Shown one piece after another: positions 1-8,699 of a stretch of 31,986 nucleotides of DNA (its first letter is position 1; every line of letters begins with the position of its first letter). The DNA comes from an uncultured Veillonella sp. GTDB lineage: Bacteria; Bacillota; Negativicutes; Veillonellales; Veillonellaceae. The notes below the pieces were generated by a model that was not told where the DNA came from, did not search any database, and saw only the letters and a list, made by a program, of their open reading frames with translations. The stretch is from positions 1 through 31,986 of the forward strand of contig NZ_CAJLUB010000009.1 in assembly GCF_905209685.1 (NCBI RefSeq). Reading direction: 5' to 3'. Position numbers and translations under genes: made by a program.

Positions 1-1322
1 AAGGTCATAAATAAGGAAGTACCATTTTCACGTGCATAGTCTTGTAACTTAGAAACAGTAGTGGCACCTATACTACGCTTTGGTACATTGATAATACGCA
101 ACAAACTTAAATCATCGAACGGATTATATAATACGCGCAAATAGGCGAGCACATCTTTGATTTCTTTACGATCATAGAACTTAGTGCCACCTACCATAGT
201 GTACGGTAAGGCACGTTTAATCAACGCTTCTTCTAACACACGGGATTGTGCATTGGTACGATATAGGATAGCCATATCACCATACGGTACGCCGTGAATA
301 TCGTGTTTTTTGACTATTGTATCGCCTATGAAAGCCGCCTCTTCATGTTCCGATTGAGCCGTAAAGTGCTGGATTTTAGCTCCTTCTACTTTATCAGTCC
401 AAAGATTCTTTTCTGGGCGTCCTTCATTATTATCGATAACTGCATTAGCCGCATCCAATATGATTTTTGTAGAACGATAGTTTTGCTCCAATTTAATGGA
501 TGTACAATTTGGATAATCCTTTTCAAAATCGAGGATATTTTGAATATCTGCACCACGCCATGCATAAATACTTTGGTCAGCATCACCTACGACGGCGATA
601 TTCTTCCAATGCGATGATAATAAATAAGCCAATAAGTATTGAGCGTGGTTCGTATCTTGATATTCATCAATCATAACATACTTAAAACGTTTGCTGTATT
701 TATCAAGTACAGCTGCATTAGATTGTAATAATTTAACAGCTACTAGCAATAAATCATCGAAATCTAATGCATTATTTTTACGCAATTCTCGTTCGTAGTA
801 TTCATATACATCAGCTACCTTTTGTTGGTAAAAATCTCGTGCTTGTTTTCTATAATCAGAAGCAAACATCAATTTATTTTTCGCATCGGAAATAGCACTG
901 ATCATAGCACCTACAGGATAATATTTATCGTCAAGATTAAGGGCCTTCAACGCTGCCTTTATAACGACTTGAGAGTCAGATGTATCATAAATTGTAAAAT
1001 TACTGTTATAACCTAAAAAATTATCTAATTCAAAGCGTAAAAATTTAGCACAAAAGCTGTGGAATGTACTTAGCCAAATTCGATTAGCTACATCGCCTAC
1101 AAGGCCTTCTACACGGCTTTTCATTTCCTTAGCCGCCTTATTGGTAAATGTAATAGCTAAGATTTCATAAGGATTTACACCTTGAGCTAGTAAATATGCT
1201 ATACGTACAGTTAATACCTTTGTTTTCCCTGATCCTGCACCTGCTAAAATCAATAGTGGGCCTTCGGTATGTTGTACAGCTTGTTGTTGCTCCCGATTCA
1301 AGCCATCTAACAATGATTGCAT
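1..1322 (-). CDS. pcrA: ATP-dependent DNA helicase PcrA/UvrD, 5' part (cut by window edge)
   Basis: SF1A 3'-5' DNA helicase used in repair and replication-fork maintenance. About 440 codons are present from the ATG; the C-terminal part lies beyond position 1. The translation starts MQSLLDGLNREQQQAV (Q motif). It shows Walker A GAGSGKT, motif Ia ITFTNKAAKEM, the Walker B/DEYQ motif MIDEYQDTN, motif III VVGDADQSIYAWRGA and motif IV QNYRS, all in UvrD/PcrA order. The start is supported by AAGGAG seven bases upstream of ATG. A TATAAT-like hexamer at 1355-1360 could be the -10 of its own promoter, but no good -35 is seen. PcrA is favoured over Rep because of the Firmicute context. Family assignment is firm; the symbol is inferred. 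Confidence 0.93.
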   Translation of the reverse strand, partial: MQSLLDGLNREQQQAVQHTEGPLLILAGAGSGKTKVLTVRIAYLLAQGVNPYEILAITFTNKAAKEMKSRVEGLVGDVANRIWLSTFHSFCAKFLRFELDNFLGYNSNFTIYDTSDSQVVIKAALKALNLDDKYYPVGAMISAISDAKNKLMFASDYRKQARDFYQQKVADVYEYYERELRKNNALDFDDLLLVAVKLLQSNAAVLDKYSKRFKYVMIDEYQDTNHAQYLLAYLLSSHWKNIAVVGDADQSIYAWRGADIQNILDFEKDYPNCTSIKLEQNYRSTKIILDAANAVIDNNEGRPEKNLWTDKVEGAKIQHFTAQSEHEEAAFIGDTIVKKHDIHGVPYGDMAILYRTNAQSRVLEEALIKRALPYTMVGGTKFYDRKEIKDVLAYLRVLYNPFDDLSLLRIINVPKRSIGATTVSKLQDYARENGTSLFMT

Positions 1323-1379
1323 GGTATCTCCTTATCTATAACATAAAATGAGTAATTATAAATGACCATCACATATAAT

Positions 1380-1405
1380 AAAAACGTTGCAAGAGCAACG
1401 TTTTT
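1380..1405 (-). terminator. rho-independent terminator after ppaC
   Basis: Perfect 11-bp stem (AAAAACGTTGC / GCAACGTTTTT) with a 4-nt loop. It lies 28 bp downstream of the ppaC stop and is followed on the minus strand by T-rich sequence. The A/T-flanked stem could act in both directions, but only minus-strand genes are nearby. It separates ppaC from pcrA. Confidence 0.85.
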
Positions 1406-1432
1406 ATTACCATGATATGTCTATATCCTTTA

Positions 1433-2374
1433 TTATTTCATAGCTCCTAAAATTGGAGGTACAATTTGTTTCTTACGGGACATTGTATTTGGTAAGAATA
1501 CAGCATTATCTTTTACATCTTTACCAAATGCGTTAACTACAACAGATTCTACATCACCGCTATAGATCAATGTTGTGCTTTCATCAAGAATATTGGTAAC
1601 CATAATATAGGATGCCGCATAGCCATTAGCTGTACGAAGAGCTTCTAGAGCTGCTACTAATTCAGCTTGTTTTGCCAATACATCAGTTGTATCCATAACG
1701 GAAATTTGACCGATAGAAATCGTTTGACCTGCTTCGGAGAATTCTTTCATATCAGTACGAACGATTTCATCGTTTGTTAAATCAGAAATATCTGCGCCAG
1801 CTTTCAACATGTCTAAACCATAGGATTCAATATCTACACCAGCGATGGAAGCTAGTTTATGAGCCATTTCCTTGTCTGTTTCTGTACATGTTGGAGAGCG
1901 GAACAATACAGTATCAGAAATAATAGCAGATAACATTAAACCAGCAATATTCTTAGGAATTTCTTGATTATTTTCAATATAAAGTTTAGTCAAAATTGTA
2001 TTTGTACAACCTACTGGTTCCATACGAATAAATACAGGGCCATCAGTTTCAAAATCACCAATACGGTGATGATCGATAACGCCACACATATTCATGGATT
2101 TATAACCGTCGATGATTTGCTTGGATTCATTGTGGTCAGTTAAGTATAAATCGCCACCATTAGGAGCGAACTCTTCCCAGTTTGTAACGATTTGTGGGTG
2201 TTCGAAACCGAAATGTTCCAATGCGTATTTAGTTTCCTTATTCGCATCACCAGCACATACAGGCGTTGCAGGTGTACCCATTTGTGTTAACAAATTAGCA
2301 TAAGAAATAGCAGAACAAATAGAATCTGTATCAGGGCTTTTATGACCAGCCACAAATGTTTTTACATCACTCAT
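1433..2374 (-). CDS. ppaC: manganese-dependent inorganic pyrophosphatase (DHH family II)
   Basis: Cytosolic enzyme hydrolysing pyrophosphate to two phosphates, pulling biosynthetic reactions forward. The 313-residue product has the family II metal ligands in GHKSPDTDS (H11, D15, D17), a TDHNE segment near residue 79, the signature DHH at 101-103 and the C-terminal substrate-binding SRKKQ motif of the DHHA2 domain. The length is close to the family norm of about 310. An in-frame upstream ATG would add 14 residues. The start used here has AGAGGT seven bases upstream and matches known N-termini. It is monocistronic: a terminator follows, and the preceding acrB gene ends in its own terminator. 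Confidence 0.96.
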   Translation of the reverse strand: MSDVKTFVAGHKSPDTDSICSAISYANLLTQMGTPATPVCAGDANKETKYALEHFGFEHPQIVTNWEEFAPNGGDLYLTDHNESKQIIDGYKSMNMCGVIDHHRIGDFETDGPVFIRMEPVGCTNTILTKLYIENNQEIPKNIAGLMLSAIISDTVLFRSPTCTETDKEMAHKLASIAGVDIESYGLDMLKAGADISDLTNDEIVRTDMKEFSEAGQTISIGQISVMDTTDVLAKQAELVAALEALRTANGYAASYIMVTNILDESTTLIYSGDVESVVVNAFGKDVKDNAVFLPNTMSRKKQIVPPILGAMK

Positions 2375-2444
2375 GTTTATACCTCTTTTATATAAATATT
2401 TCACAATATCGCCCATGCGATAATTAAATCGTTTTAACTAGCAT

Positions 2445-2453
2445 ATTATACCA
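2445..2453 (-). promoter_or_regulatory. putative extended -10 promoter of ppaC
   Basis: Minus-strand TGGTATAAT, a perfect -10 hexamer with the TG extension, about 70 bp upstream of the ppaC start. A TTGACT lies only 9 bp upstream, too close to be a partner, so recognition would rest on the extended -10. A small hairpin (ATCGC/GCGAT) lies in the leader at 2408-2421. Confidence 0.5.
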
Positions 2454-2463
2454 TAAAATAGTC

Positions 2464-2502
2464 AAAAAAACACGCCTATAAGCTATGTTATAAGCGTGTT
2501 TT
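2464..2502 (-). terminator. rho-independent terminator after acrB
   Basis: Stem AAAACACGC / GCGTGTTTT at 2467-2475 and 2494-2502. It continues inward through a mismatch into a 5-bp AT stem. The minus strand ends in a run of seven T. It lies 23 bp after the acrB stop and closes the acrAB transcript. Confidence 0.85.
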
Positions 2503-2524
2503 ATTTGTGTTATGAAATTTGGAT

Positions 2525-5500
2525 TTAGTGATTCTTTTTACGTTTCGTAAAGAATCCAGGACCAATCTTTTCAATGATGATGAAAAGCATTGGAATGATA
2601 AAGATACCAAAGAATGTAGCGGTTGTCATGCCTGCTACTACCGTGATCCCCATTGATGTACGAGCACCAGAACCGGCACCAGTAGAAATTGCCAATGGCA
2701 ATACACCAAAGATGAATGCAAAGGAAGTCATCAAGATTGGACGCAAACGAATCTTAGCCGCTTCGATAGCCGCATCGACGATATCCATACCGCGTTCATC
2801 TACACGAATCTTCGCATACTCGATGATCAGAATGGCGTTCTTCGCCGCCAAACCTACCAAGGTTAATAAACCGATTTGCATGTAAATATCATTTGCTAAT
2901 TGGAATCGACCAGTAAAATTCAACAAGAATGGTACTAATGCAGCACCAATCATACCAGATGGTACAGAGAACAATACGGCAAATGGAACCTTCCAAGATT
3001 CATACAAGGCGGCCAAGATTAAGAATACAAATACTAGACCTAAACCAAGAATCATGATGGTTTGAGAACCAGCTTTCAACTCTTCACGAGATTGACCGGC
3101 CCAGTCATATGTATAACCGGCTGGTAAAGTTTTAGCTGCCGCCTCTTTCAATGCATTAATAGCATCACCAGAGGAATAACCATTCGCTTGAGAACCACCG
3201 ATTTGTACAGCCATTGCATTATCAAAACGAGTAATACTAGATGGTGTGCCAGTTTGTTCCTTCGTAATATAGTTAGATACTGGAACCATAAGGCCCTTGC
3301 TATTACGAACAGCTAGCATATTAAGCTGTTCTGCATTTTGACGGTAAGCGTCTTCAGCTTGAACTACTACTTTATAGTTTTTACCATATGTAGTGAAGTC
3401 ATTGACTTGAATACTACCATAAAAACCTTGCAATGTAGTAAAGATATCAGCTAATGCCACACCATCTTGAGCCGCTTTTTCACGATTCACATCAAATTGT
3501 AAGGATGGTGTAGATGTTTCAAATGTAGTGTAAATAGATTGAATTGCTGGACTCTTACGTGCTTCTGCTAAGAATTCATTAGCATGTTCCGCCATAACTT
3601 GTGGGCTGTCACCAGCTTTGTTAATAAGGTACATGCTGAAACCACCTGTAGCCCCTAAACCTGGAATAGATGGTGGATTCAAAGCAACTACAGTTGCTTC
3701 TGGTACGCCTTTAGCAGCAAAGCCAAATGTTTGACCAACCATTGCATTAATAGATGTTGCTTGAGTTGTACGATACTTCCAGTCAGACATAGTAGCAAAG
3801 ATTACACCAGCACTAGATTTTTGACCATTCCCTAAAAGGTCAAAGCCTGCTACAGTAAATACCTCTTGGAATAATTGTTCATTCTTAGGTTTTTCAGGAT
3901 CATTTTTACCTTCTAAGAAAGATGCTATTTTTTCAAGTGTAGCCATAGTACGCTCAGATGTGGCACCTGGCGGCTCATTAACAGCAATCATGTAGTAACC
4001 GCTATCCTCTGCAGGTACAAAGGATGTAGGTAAGAAGTGGAATACTAAACCAGTACCACCAGCAAAGATTAATAATGCAATAACAGTTAAGCTCAAACGA
4101 TGGCTTAAACGAGCCAATTGGATACCATACCAATTGCTAAAACGCTCTAAAGCTGCATTAAATTTGTTTAACTGACGATGTACCCAGTCTTCACGTTCTT
4201 TTGGTGTGTGAGGTTTTAACATCGTAGCACATAGAGCTGGTGTCAAAACAAGAGCGACAATCGCAGAAATAACAACAGATACAGCGATTGTTAAGGCGAA
4301 CTGTTTGTAAAGGATACCTGTCATACCACCCATGAAGGCAACAGGCACGAATACCGCTACCAATACAAAGGCGATACCAATTACAGGGCCTTGTACATTT
4401 TCCATCGCTTTAATAGCAGCGTCTTTAGGAGACAAACCATTATATTGTAATTCGTATTCAACAGCCTCTACTACTACGATAGCATCGTCAACTACGAGGC
4501 CGATAGCTAGTACCATCGCAAAGAGTGTCAATGTATTAATAGAGAAATTTAATAATACGAACGCCCCAAATGTACCTAGCAAGGATACTGGCACAGCAAT
4601 CATAGGAATAATTGTAGAGCGCCAGGATTGCAAGAACACATACACTACGATAAGAACGAGTAGCAATGCTTCTACAAATGTATGCTCTACCTCATTGATA
4701 GAAGCACTAACGAATTTTGTATTATCTACCACTACGTTATATTGCATATCTGGTGGGAAGGATTTAGATTGTTCATCCAATACCTTCTTAACATTAGCAA
4801 TAGTTTCTAATGCATTGGCATCATTTTGAAGGGAAATAGCAAAACCTGCTACCTCTTTATGAGCGGACTTAGCAATAAAGTCATACCCTTTTGCACCAAT
4901 TTGAATACGAGCAACATCTTTTAGATGCAACACCTTACCATTGGAACTTTTAATAGCAATATTACCAAATTGTTCAGGTGTCACAAGACGACCTTCAATT
5001 TTGATAGGATATTGGAATGCTTGTTCACCATTAGTAGGATTTTGACCTACCGTACCGGCTGCAGCTTGTAAGTTTTGCCCCTTAATAGCTGTCGTTACTT
5101 CAGAAATAGTAACACCAAGGTTTTGCATTTTGGCAGGATCCAACCAAATGCGCATAGCATAGTCAGAACCGAACTCTTGTACAGAACCTACACCCTTAAT
5201 AGCTTTGATGGTATCCATCATATAGTTGGTACCATAGTTCTTTAAGAATGTAGAATCATACGTACCATTAGGTGAGCTTAAGGAGAATACCATCGCCATA
5301 TCACCAGAAGATTTAGTAGTTGTAACACCAACTGCTTGTACCTCTGCAGGCAATTGAGCAAGTGCTGCTTGAACACGGTTTTGAGTATTAACCGTATCCA
5401 TATCAGCATCTGTACCTTGATTGAACTGAACTGTCAAAGAGTAGCTACCGTTACTAGAACTACTAGATGTCATATAGTCCATATCTTGTACGCCTACAAT

Positions 5501-5704
5501 TTGTGTTTCAATAACACTGGCTACAGTATCATTTACAACTTGAGCCGTTGCACCAGTATAGGCAGTGTTAACACGAACTGTAGGTGGAGAAATTTGTGGA
5601 TATCGAGCTACCGGAAGGTTCATCATAGAAATGAGACCTACCAAGGTAATAACAATGGCTATTACGATGGCAAAGATAGGTCGATTAATAAAGAATTTCG
5701 ACAC
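2525..5704 (-). CDS. acrB: RND-family (HAE1) efflux pump, inner-membrane transporter AcrB-like
   Basis: Proton-driven trimeric drug/hydrophobe exporter of the inner membrane. The 1059-residue product has the typical N-terminus (MSKFFINRPIFA), then the first membrane helix, two large periplasmic loops and twelve predicted TM segments. The proton-relay pair DD is visible in GLVVDDAIVVVE (D406, D407), and the TM10 lysine in GLAAKNAILIIEYAK. The length equals E. coli AcrB (about 1050). The start is GTG, preceded by AAGGGGG nine bases upstream. It begins 14 bp after the acrA stop, so the two are co-transcribed. No outer-membrane TolC-like gene follows, so the exit duct must be encoded elsewhere. 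HAE1 rather than heavy-metal RND is supported by overall sequence; the drug profile cannot be read. Confidence 0.95.
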   Translation of the reverse strand: MSKFFINRPIFAIVIAIVITLVGLISMMNLPVARYPQISPPTVRVNTAYTGATAQVVNDTVASVIETQIVGVQDMDYMTSSSSSNGSYSLTVQFNQGTDADMDTVNTQNRVQAALAQLPAEVQAVGVTTTKSSGDMAMVFSLSSPNGTYDSTFLKNYGTNYMMDTIKAIKGVGSVQEFGSDYAMRIWLDPAKMQNLGVTISEVTTAIKGQNLQAAAGTVGQNPTNGEQAFQYPIKIEGRLVTPEQFGNIAIKSSNGKVLHLKDVARIQIGAKGYDFIAKSAHKEVAGFAISLQNDANALETIANVKKVLDEQSKSFPPDMQYNVVVDNTKFVSASINEVEHTFVEALLLVLIVVYVFLQSWRSTIIPMIAVPVSLLGTFGAFVLLNFSINTLTLFAMVLAIGLVVDDAIVVVEAVEYELQYNGLSPKDAAIKAMENVQGPVIGIAFVLVAVFVPVAFMGGMTGILYKQFALTIAVSVVISAIVALVLTPALCATMLKPHTPKEREDWVHRQLNKFNAALERFSNWYGIQLARLSHRLSLTVIALLIFAGGTGLVFHFLPTSFVPAEDSGYYMIAVNEPPGATSERTMATLEKIASFLEGKNDPEKPKNEQLFQEVFTVAGFDLLGNGQKSSAGVIFATMSDWKYRTTQATSINAMVGQTFGFAAKGVPEATVVALNPPSIPGLGATGGFSMYLINKAGDSPQVMAEHANEFLAEARKSPAIQSIYTTFETSTPSLQFDVNREKAAQDGVALADIFTTLQGFYGSIQVNDFTTYGKNYKVVVQAEDAYRQNAEQLNMLAVRNSKGLMVPVSNYITKEQTGTPSSITRFDNAMAVQIGGSQANGYSSGDAINALKEAAAKTLPAGYTYDWAGQSREELKAGSQTIMILGLGLVFVFLILAALYESWKVPFAVLFSVPSGMIGAALVPFLLNFTGRFQLANDIYMQIGLLTLVGLAAKNAILIIEYAKIRVDERGMDIVDAAIEAAKIRLRPILMTSFAFIFGVLPLAISTGAGSGARTSMGITVVAGMTTATFFGIFIIPMLFIIIEKIGPGFFTKRKKNH

Positions 5705-5718
5705 GATCTAGCCCCCTT

Positions 5719-6846
5719 CTATTTTGTAGCTTTTAATTGTTCTTTTGAAAGCAATTTAGCATTAACCTTCGCACCGTTTTTAACCTTAGTTAAACCATCA
5801 ACTATGATTGTGTCTCCAGGTGCCAAACCGGCTTTAATAATTGTATCGCTACCACTTGTACCGCCAAGTTCAACAGTTTTTTGCTCTACGACACCATCAG
5901 CATTCACAACATAGACGAAGTTTTTATCCATAATTTGAAGAATCGCACGATTTGGTACGAGGATAGCATTTTTAAGTTTTTCCCCTGGAGAAATAACGGT
6001 TGCATACATATTTGGCAACAATAAATGATTAGGATTTGGGAAGGATGCTTTCAATACGAGCTTGCCTGTAGATTGATCTAAGCTTCTCGCCGCTTGTACG
6101 ATAGAACCAAGTTCATTATAGGTTTCACCATCAGCAAGCTTTAATTGAATATTAGGACCATTGGAATCATCGCCAGTTGGATTTTTCATGAAGTCAAGAT
6201 ATTCTTCTTCAGTCATGCTAAATTCAACAAAAATAGGATCAATGGAGTCAATTGTAACTAAAGTTGTAGAACCAGCTTGTACAAATGTACCCATATCAAT
6301 ATCGTCCATACGTAATGTACCGGAATATGGTGCATATACTATTGTGTCACCCAAGTTATCTTGAGCAATTTTTACAGATGCTTCATATGCTTCATATGCT
6401 GCCTTAGCTTGTTCTGTAGTACTGCGTTGTGTATCTACACGTTGTTGCGCAATAGCATCTTGTTGCGCCAATGTTTCATAACGATTAAGATCTACTTCAG
6501 CATTTTTGTAAGTCGCATTAGCTTGAGCAGCTTGCGCTTCTGCATTAGCAAGACTAGCTTCGTACTGACGAGAGTCGATACGATATAATGGTTGGCCAGC
6601 TACAACTTGCTCGCCACCTTTAACATATTTTTCAACAACGTAACCAGTTACACGAGCATGTACAGCTACAGAGTTTTCTGCAACTACAGTACCAGCATAG
6701 GTTTGGTTTACCTGTGCATCACTTGCAGTAATTTTGTATGCATTGACACTCACGTCGCCTGCTTGCTGTTGATTGCTGCCACATCCAGCAACCATTACAG
6801 CGGATACAACGAGAGCCGCTAACATACGGGAATAACGGAACTTCAT
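5719..6846 (-). CDS. acrA: RND efflux periplasmic adaptor lipoprotein (MFP, AcrA-like)
   Basis: Membrane-fusion protein linking the RND pump to an outer-membrane channel. The 375-residue product starts with a lipoprotein signal peptide: MKFRYSR, a hydrophobic stretch, then lipobox VAGC with Cys22, so it should be lipid-anchored to the inner membrane and face the periplasm. A barrel-sandwich lipoyl half (VHARVTGYVVEKYVKGGEQV), a long alpha-helical hairpin (residues about 85-170, Ala/Gln-rich) and beta-barrel and membrane-proximal domains follow in AcrA order. The start has AAAGGAGT seven bases upstream. It is the first gene of acrA-acrB, with a strong promoter. No TetR-type repressor gene adjoins it, unlike many acrAB loci. 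Confidence 0.94.
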   Translation of the reverse strand: MKFRYSRMLAALVVSAVMVAGCGSNQQQAGDVSVNAYKITASDAQVNQTYAGTVVAENSVAVHARVTGYVVEKYVKGGEQVVAGQPLYRIDSRQYEASLANAEAQAAQANATYKNAEVDLNRYETLAQQDAIAQQRVDTQRSTTEQAKAAYEAYEASVKIAQDNLGDTIVYAPYSGTLRMDDIDMGTFVQAGSTTLVTIDSIDPIFVEFSMTEEEYLDFMKNPTGDDSNGPNIQLKLADGETYNELGSIVQAARSLDQSTGKLVLKASFPNPNHLLLPNMYATVISPGEKLKNAILVPNRAILQIMDKNFVYVVNADGVVEQKTVELGGTSGSDTIIKAGLAPGDTIIVDGLTKVKNGAKVNAKLLSKEQLKATK

Positions 6847-6910
6847 TATCTGTACTCCTTTACACGAAACTAATCATCTATGTGTCATAATTACATAAAT
6901 ATCTTTATAT

Positions 6911-6939
6911 ATTTTACAGGATTCTATAGGCAAAGTCAA
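6911..6939 (-). promoter_or_regulatory. sigma-A-type promoter of acrAB
   Basis: Minus-strand -35 TTGACT (6934-6939), a 17-bp spacer and -10 TAAAAT (6911-6916). Transcription would begin near 6904 and leave a leader of about 60 nt before the acrA ATG. Both hexamers are one mismatch from consensus. Confidence 0.78.
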
Positions 6940-6958
6940 TTTTTTCGATACTCCTCCA

Positions 6959-6990
6959 CCTAGATAAAACCTAGATAAAACCTAAATAGA
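6959..6990. repeat. 11-bp tandem repeat upstream of the acrAB -35
   Basis: Two perfect copies of CCTAGATAAAA (6959-6969, 6970-6980) and a third diverged partial copy CCTAAATAGA (6981-6990). The period of 11 is close to one DNA turn, so the units face the same side of the helix. They start 19 bp upstream of the acrAB -35, where an activator or UP-element-like contact would sit. A regulatory role is inference. Confidence 0.6.
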
Positions 6991-7001
6991 TTCATATTCA
7001 T

Positions 7002-7054
7002 TGTATACAACAAAAATGATAAAAATTATTGACTTTCATCATTTTTTGTGTACA
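7002..7054. repeat. imperfect inverted repeat between ssrA and acrAB
   Basis: TGTATACAACAAAAATGAT (7002-7020) is mirrored by ATCATTTTTTGTGTACA (7038-7054) around a 17-nt AT-rich loop. The inner ATGAT/ATCAT and outer TGTA/TACA arms pair, with small bulges. It directly follows the ssrA terminator and could be a weak second terminator or a protein-binding palindrome. Confidence 0.4.
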
Positions 7055-7107
7055 AAAAAATGCTAGTAGTATAGAAACTATTACCAAGCATTCAATACTA
7101 CTAGCAT
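7054..7107 (-). terminator. rho-independent terminator of ssrA
   Basis: Perfect 13-bp stem (ATGCTAGTAGTAT / ATACTACTAGCAT at 7060-7072 and 7095-7107) with a 22-nt loop and seven T on the minus-strand 3' side. It begins 13 nt beyond the encoded CCA end of tmRNA. Confidence 0.85.
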
Positions 7108-7119
7108 ATATATTTAATA

Positions 7120-7461
7120 TGGTGGAGATGAGGGGAGTCGAACCCCTGTCCAGAAGTGTTGCCATATAGACTTCTCCGAGCACAGTCTATGATTTAAGTC
7201 TCAGGTTGCTACCGCTCACAGACAAGCTACACAACCCCAGTTCATATTGTCTCGCCTAATTCATATGAACAACTGAATTAAGCCAGCCTACGGTTTGACG
7301 TCCATTCACACTTGGTAGGCACAAGTATGAGGGACGTAGCTTATGCAGCTAATGCAAAATTTTCTTCTGCGTTTAAATGTTTTCCCACCGTTTAACGGCC
7401 TCATGGAACGCCGACTCGCTATCTATACCACACGCACCCCTGTCGAAACCTTTACATCCCC
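7120..7461 (-). ncRNA. ssrA: transfer-messenger RNA (tmRNA)
   Basis: Rescues stalled ribosomes by trans-translation with SmpB. The 342-nt minus-strand RNA begins GGGGATGTAAAGG and ends CATCTCCACCA. The 5' GGGGAUG pairs with CAUCUCC (one G-U), giving the tRNA-like acceptor stem, and CCA is encoded. The T-arm AGGGGTTCGACTCCCCT is intact. The internal frame reads AEENFALAA-stop, a typical tag ending ALAA. The size is normal for a one-piece tmRNA. A consensus promoter lies 17 bp upstream of the mature 5' end and a strong terminator lies downstream. The biotin operon lies upstream on the same strand, separating it from smpB. Confidence 0.97.
7341..7370 (-). other. tmRNA proteolysis-tag reading frame (AEENFALAA)
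   Basis: GCA GAA GAA AAT TTT GCA TTA GCT GCA TAA within ssrA. The resume codon is taken as GCA by analogy with other tmRNAs. The ALAA end is the degron normally read by ClpXP-type proteases. Confidence 0.88.
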
Positions 7462-7477
7462 GTGCGTCGGTCTCATA

Positions 7478-7506
7478 ATTATAAGCCTATTTATTAGTGC
7501 TGTCAA
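7478..7506 (-). promoter_or_regulatory. consensus sigma-A promoter of ssrA
   Basis: Minus-strand TTGACA (7501-7506), a 17-bp spacer and TATAAT (7478-7483): a perfect consensus pair. The predicted start is near 7471, about 10 nt before the mature tmRNA 5' end at 7461, consistent with RNase P trimming. Confidence 0.92.
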
Positions 7507-7540
7507 TTCAACCAAAACTTCACTAGACCAACATTCTTAT

Positions 7541-8698
7541 TTACCTTACTGTCTGCATCGCTTTATGCAATGTATGACATACATAATCTATTTGTTCTTT
7601 ATTATGAGCGGCTGTAACGGTCAATCGAATTCTGCTTTCACCAATAGGTACTGTAGGCGGACGAATAGCGGTGCCTATAATGCCAGCCTCATATAGATAA
7701 TCAGATACTGCAAGTGTATCTTCATTACTTCCGATTAGAATTGGGAAAATTGGCGTTTCATTGGTCGCATCAATTCCCATAGAAGTTAATTTATCTGCCA
7801 TATAGTTTACATTTTCTTGTAAACGCCCTAAAACAGATGCATCTGTCTCAAGAATATGTAATGCAGCCAGGGCCGCTCCTATATCTGCAGGAGATAATGC
7901 GGTGGAGAATATAAAGCTACGACTCGTATTAACGAGATAATCTATGATAGTGCTATTTGCAGCTATATAACCACCAACAGATCCTAAGGATTTACTCAAT
8001 GTACCGAGTTGAATATCTATCTCTTTCTCTAAATTAAAATAAGCAGCCGTACCATGACCATTACCAATTGTTCCTGTTGCATGAGCATCATCTACCATGA
8101 GCAATGCATTATAGTCACGGCTTAATTCATATAGTTTATCAAGCGGTGCAATATCCCCATCCATGCTAAATACACCATCTGTGACAATAAGCTTTCTTGC
8201 ATTACGATCTACTTGCTTTAATAAATACTTTAGTTCGTCTACATCACAATGGCTATAAGCCTTTACTGCTCCTCTACTCAATCTACACCCATCAATAATA
8301 CTAGCGTGATTTAAAGCATCGCTAAAAATGATAGTATTCTTATCAGCTATAGCAGAAATAGTTCCCACATTAGCCATATAACCTGTATTAAATACGAGGG
8401 CTTTTTCAGTATTCTTAAATTTTGCTAATTCATTTTCAAGATCAGTAAATAATGGAAACGTACCAGATACGAGGCGCGATCCACCAGACCCTGTACCATA
8501 TTGTTGAGCTCCTTTCAGAGCCCCTTCTATTACACGGGAGTCAAAGGTAAGGCCTAAATAATTATTTGAAGCCATCATTAAATATTCTTTATCATCTCGT
8601 TTAACTCGCACTGCATCTATAGGACAATATTCTTTTAAGGTTCGTAAATTATGATTCTGTTCCTTAGCATCTAATTGCTCTTTAAAAAATTCGTACAT
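7541..8698 (-). CDS. bioF: 8-amino-7-oxononanoate synthase (KAPA synthase)
   Basis: PLP enzyme condensing pimeloyl-CoA with L-alanine, the first ring-forming stage of biotin synthesis. The 385-residue product belongs to the alpha-oxoamine synthase family. Its motifs are MASNNYLGL, GSGGSRLVSG, the PLP-binding DDAHATGT and the Schiff-base lysine in LGTLSKSLGSVGG. The close relative Kbl (glycine C-acetyltransferase) cannot be excluded by fold alone, but the gene follows bioW with only 1 bp between stop and start, and BioW makes its substrate. The start at 8698 has CGGAGA six bases upstream; an in-frame codon 30 bp further up lies inside bioW and lacks a site. No terminator is seen between its stop and the ssrA promoter. 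Confidence 0.93.
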   Translation of the reverse strand: MYEFFKEQLDAKEQNHNLRTLKEYCPIDAVRVKRDDKEYLMMASNNYLGLTFDSRVIEGALKGAQQYGTGSGGSRLVSGTFPLFTDLENELAKFKNTEKALVFNTGYMANVGTISAIADKNTIIFSDALNHASIIDGCRLSRGAVKAYSHCDVDELKYLLKQVDRNARKLIVTDGVFSMDGDIAPLDKLYELSRDYNALLMVDDAHATGTIGNGHGTAAYFNLEKEIDIQLGTLSKSLGSVGGYIAANSTIIDYLVNTSRSFIFSTALSPADIGAALAALHILETDASVLGRLQENVNYMADKLTSMGIDATNETPIFPILIGSNEDTLAVSDYLYEAGIIGTAIRPPTVPIGESRIRLTVTAAHNKEQIDYVCHTLHKAMQTVR

Positions 8699-8699
8699 G

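Noticed and set aside
2462..2510. Possible riboswitch in the ppaC leader
   Set aside because: The hairpin is explained as the acrB terminator and lies upstream of the ppaC -10; no riboswitch core seen.
4332..4829. 165-codon plus-strand open frame
   Set aside because: Lies wholly antisense to the acrB core; Thr/Asn/Ile-rich low-complexity shadow.
5336..5914. 192-codon plus-strand open frame
   Set aside because: Antisense to acrB and the acrA end; Cys/Thr/Asn-rich shadow translation with no ribosome-binding site, while the minus-strand frames have full family motifs.
6998..7183. 61-codon minus-strand open frame
   Set aside because: Overlaps the tmRNA 3' end and its terminator.
7343..7696. 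117-codon plus-strand open frame
   Set aside because: Covers the tmRNA gene and the bioF end in antisense; no signals.
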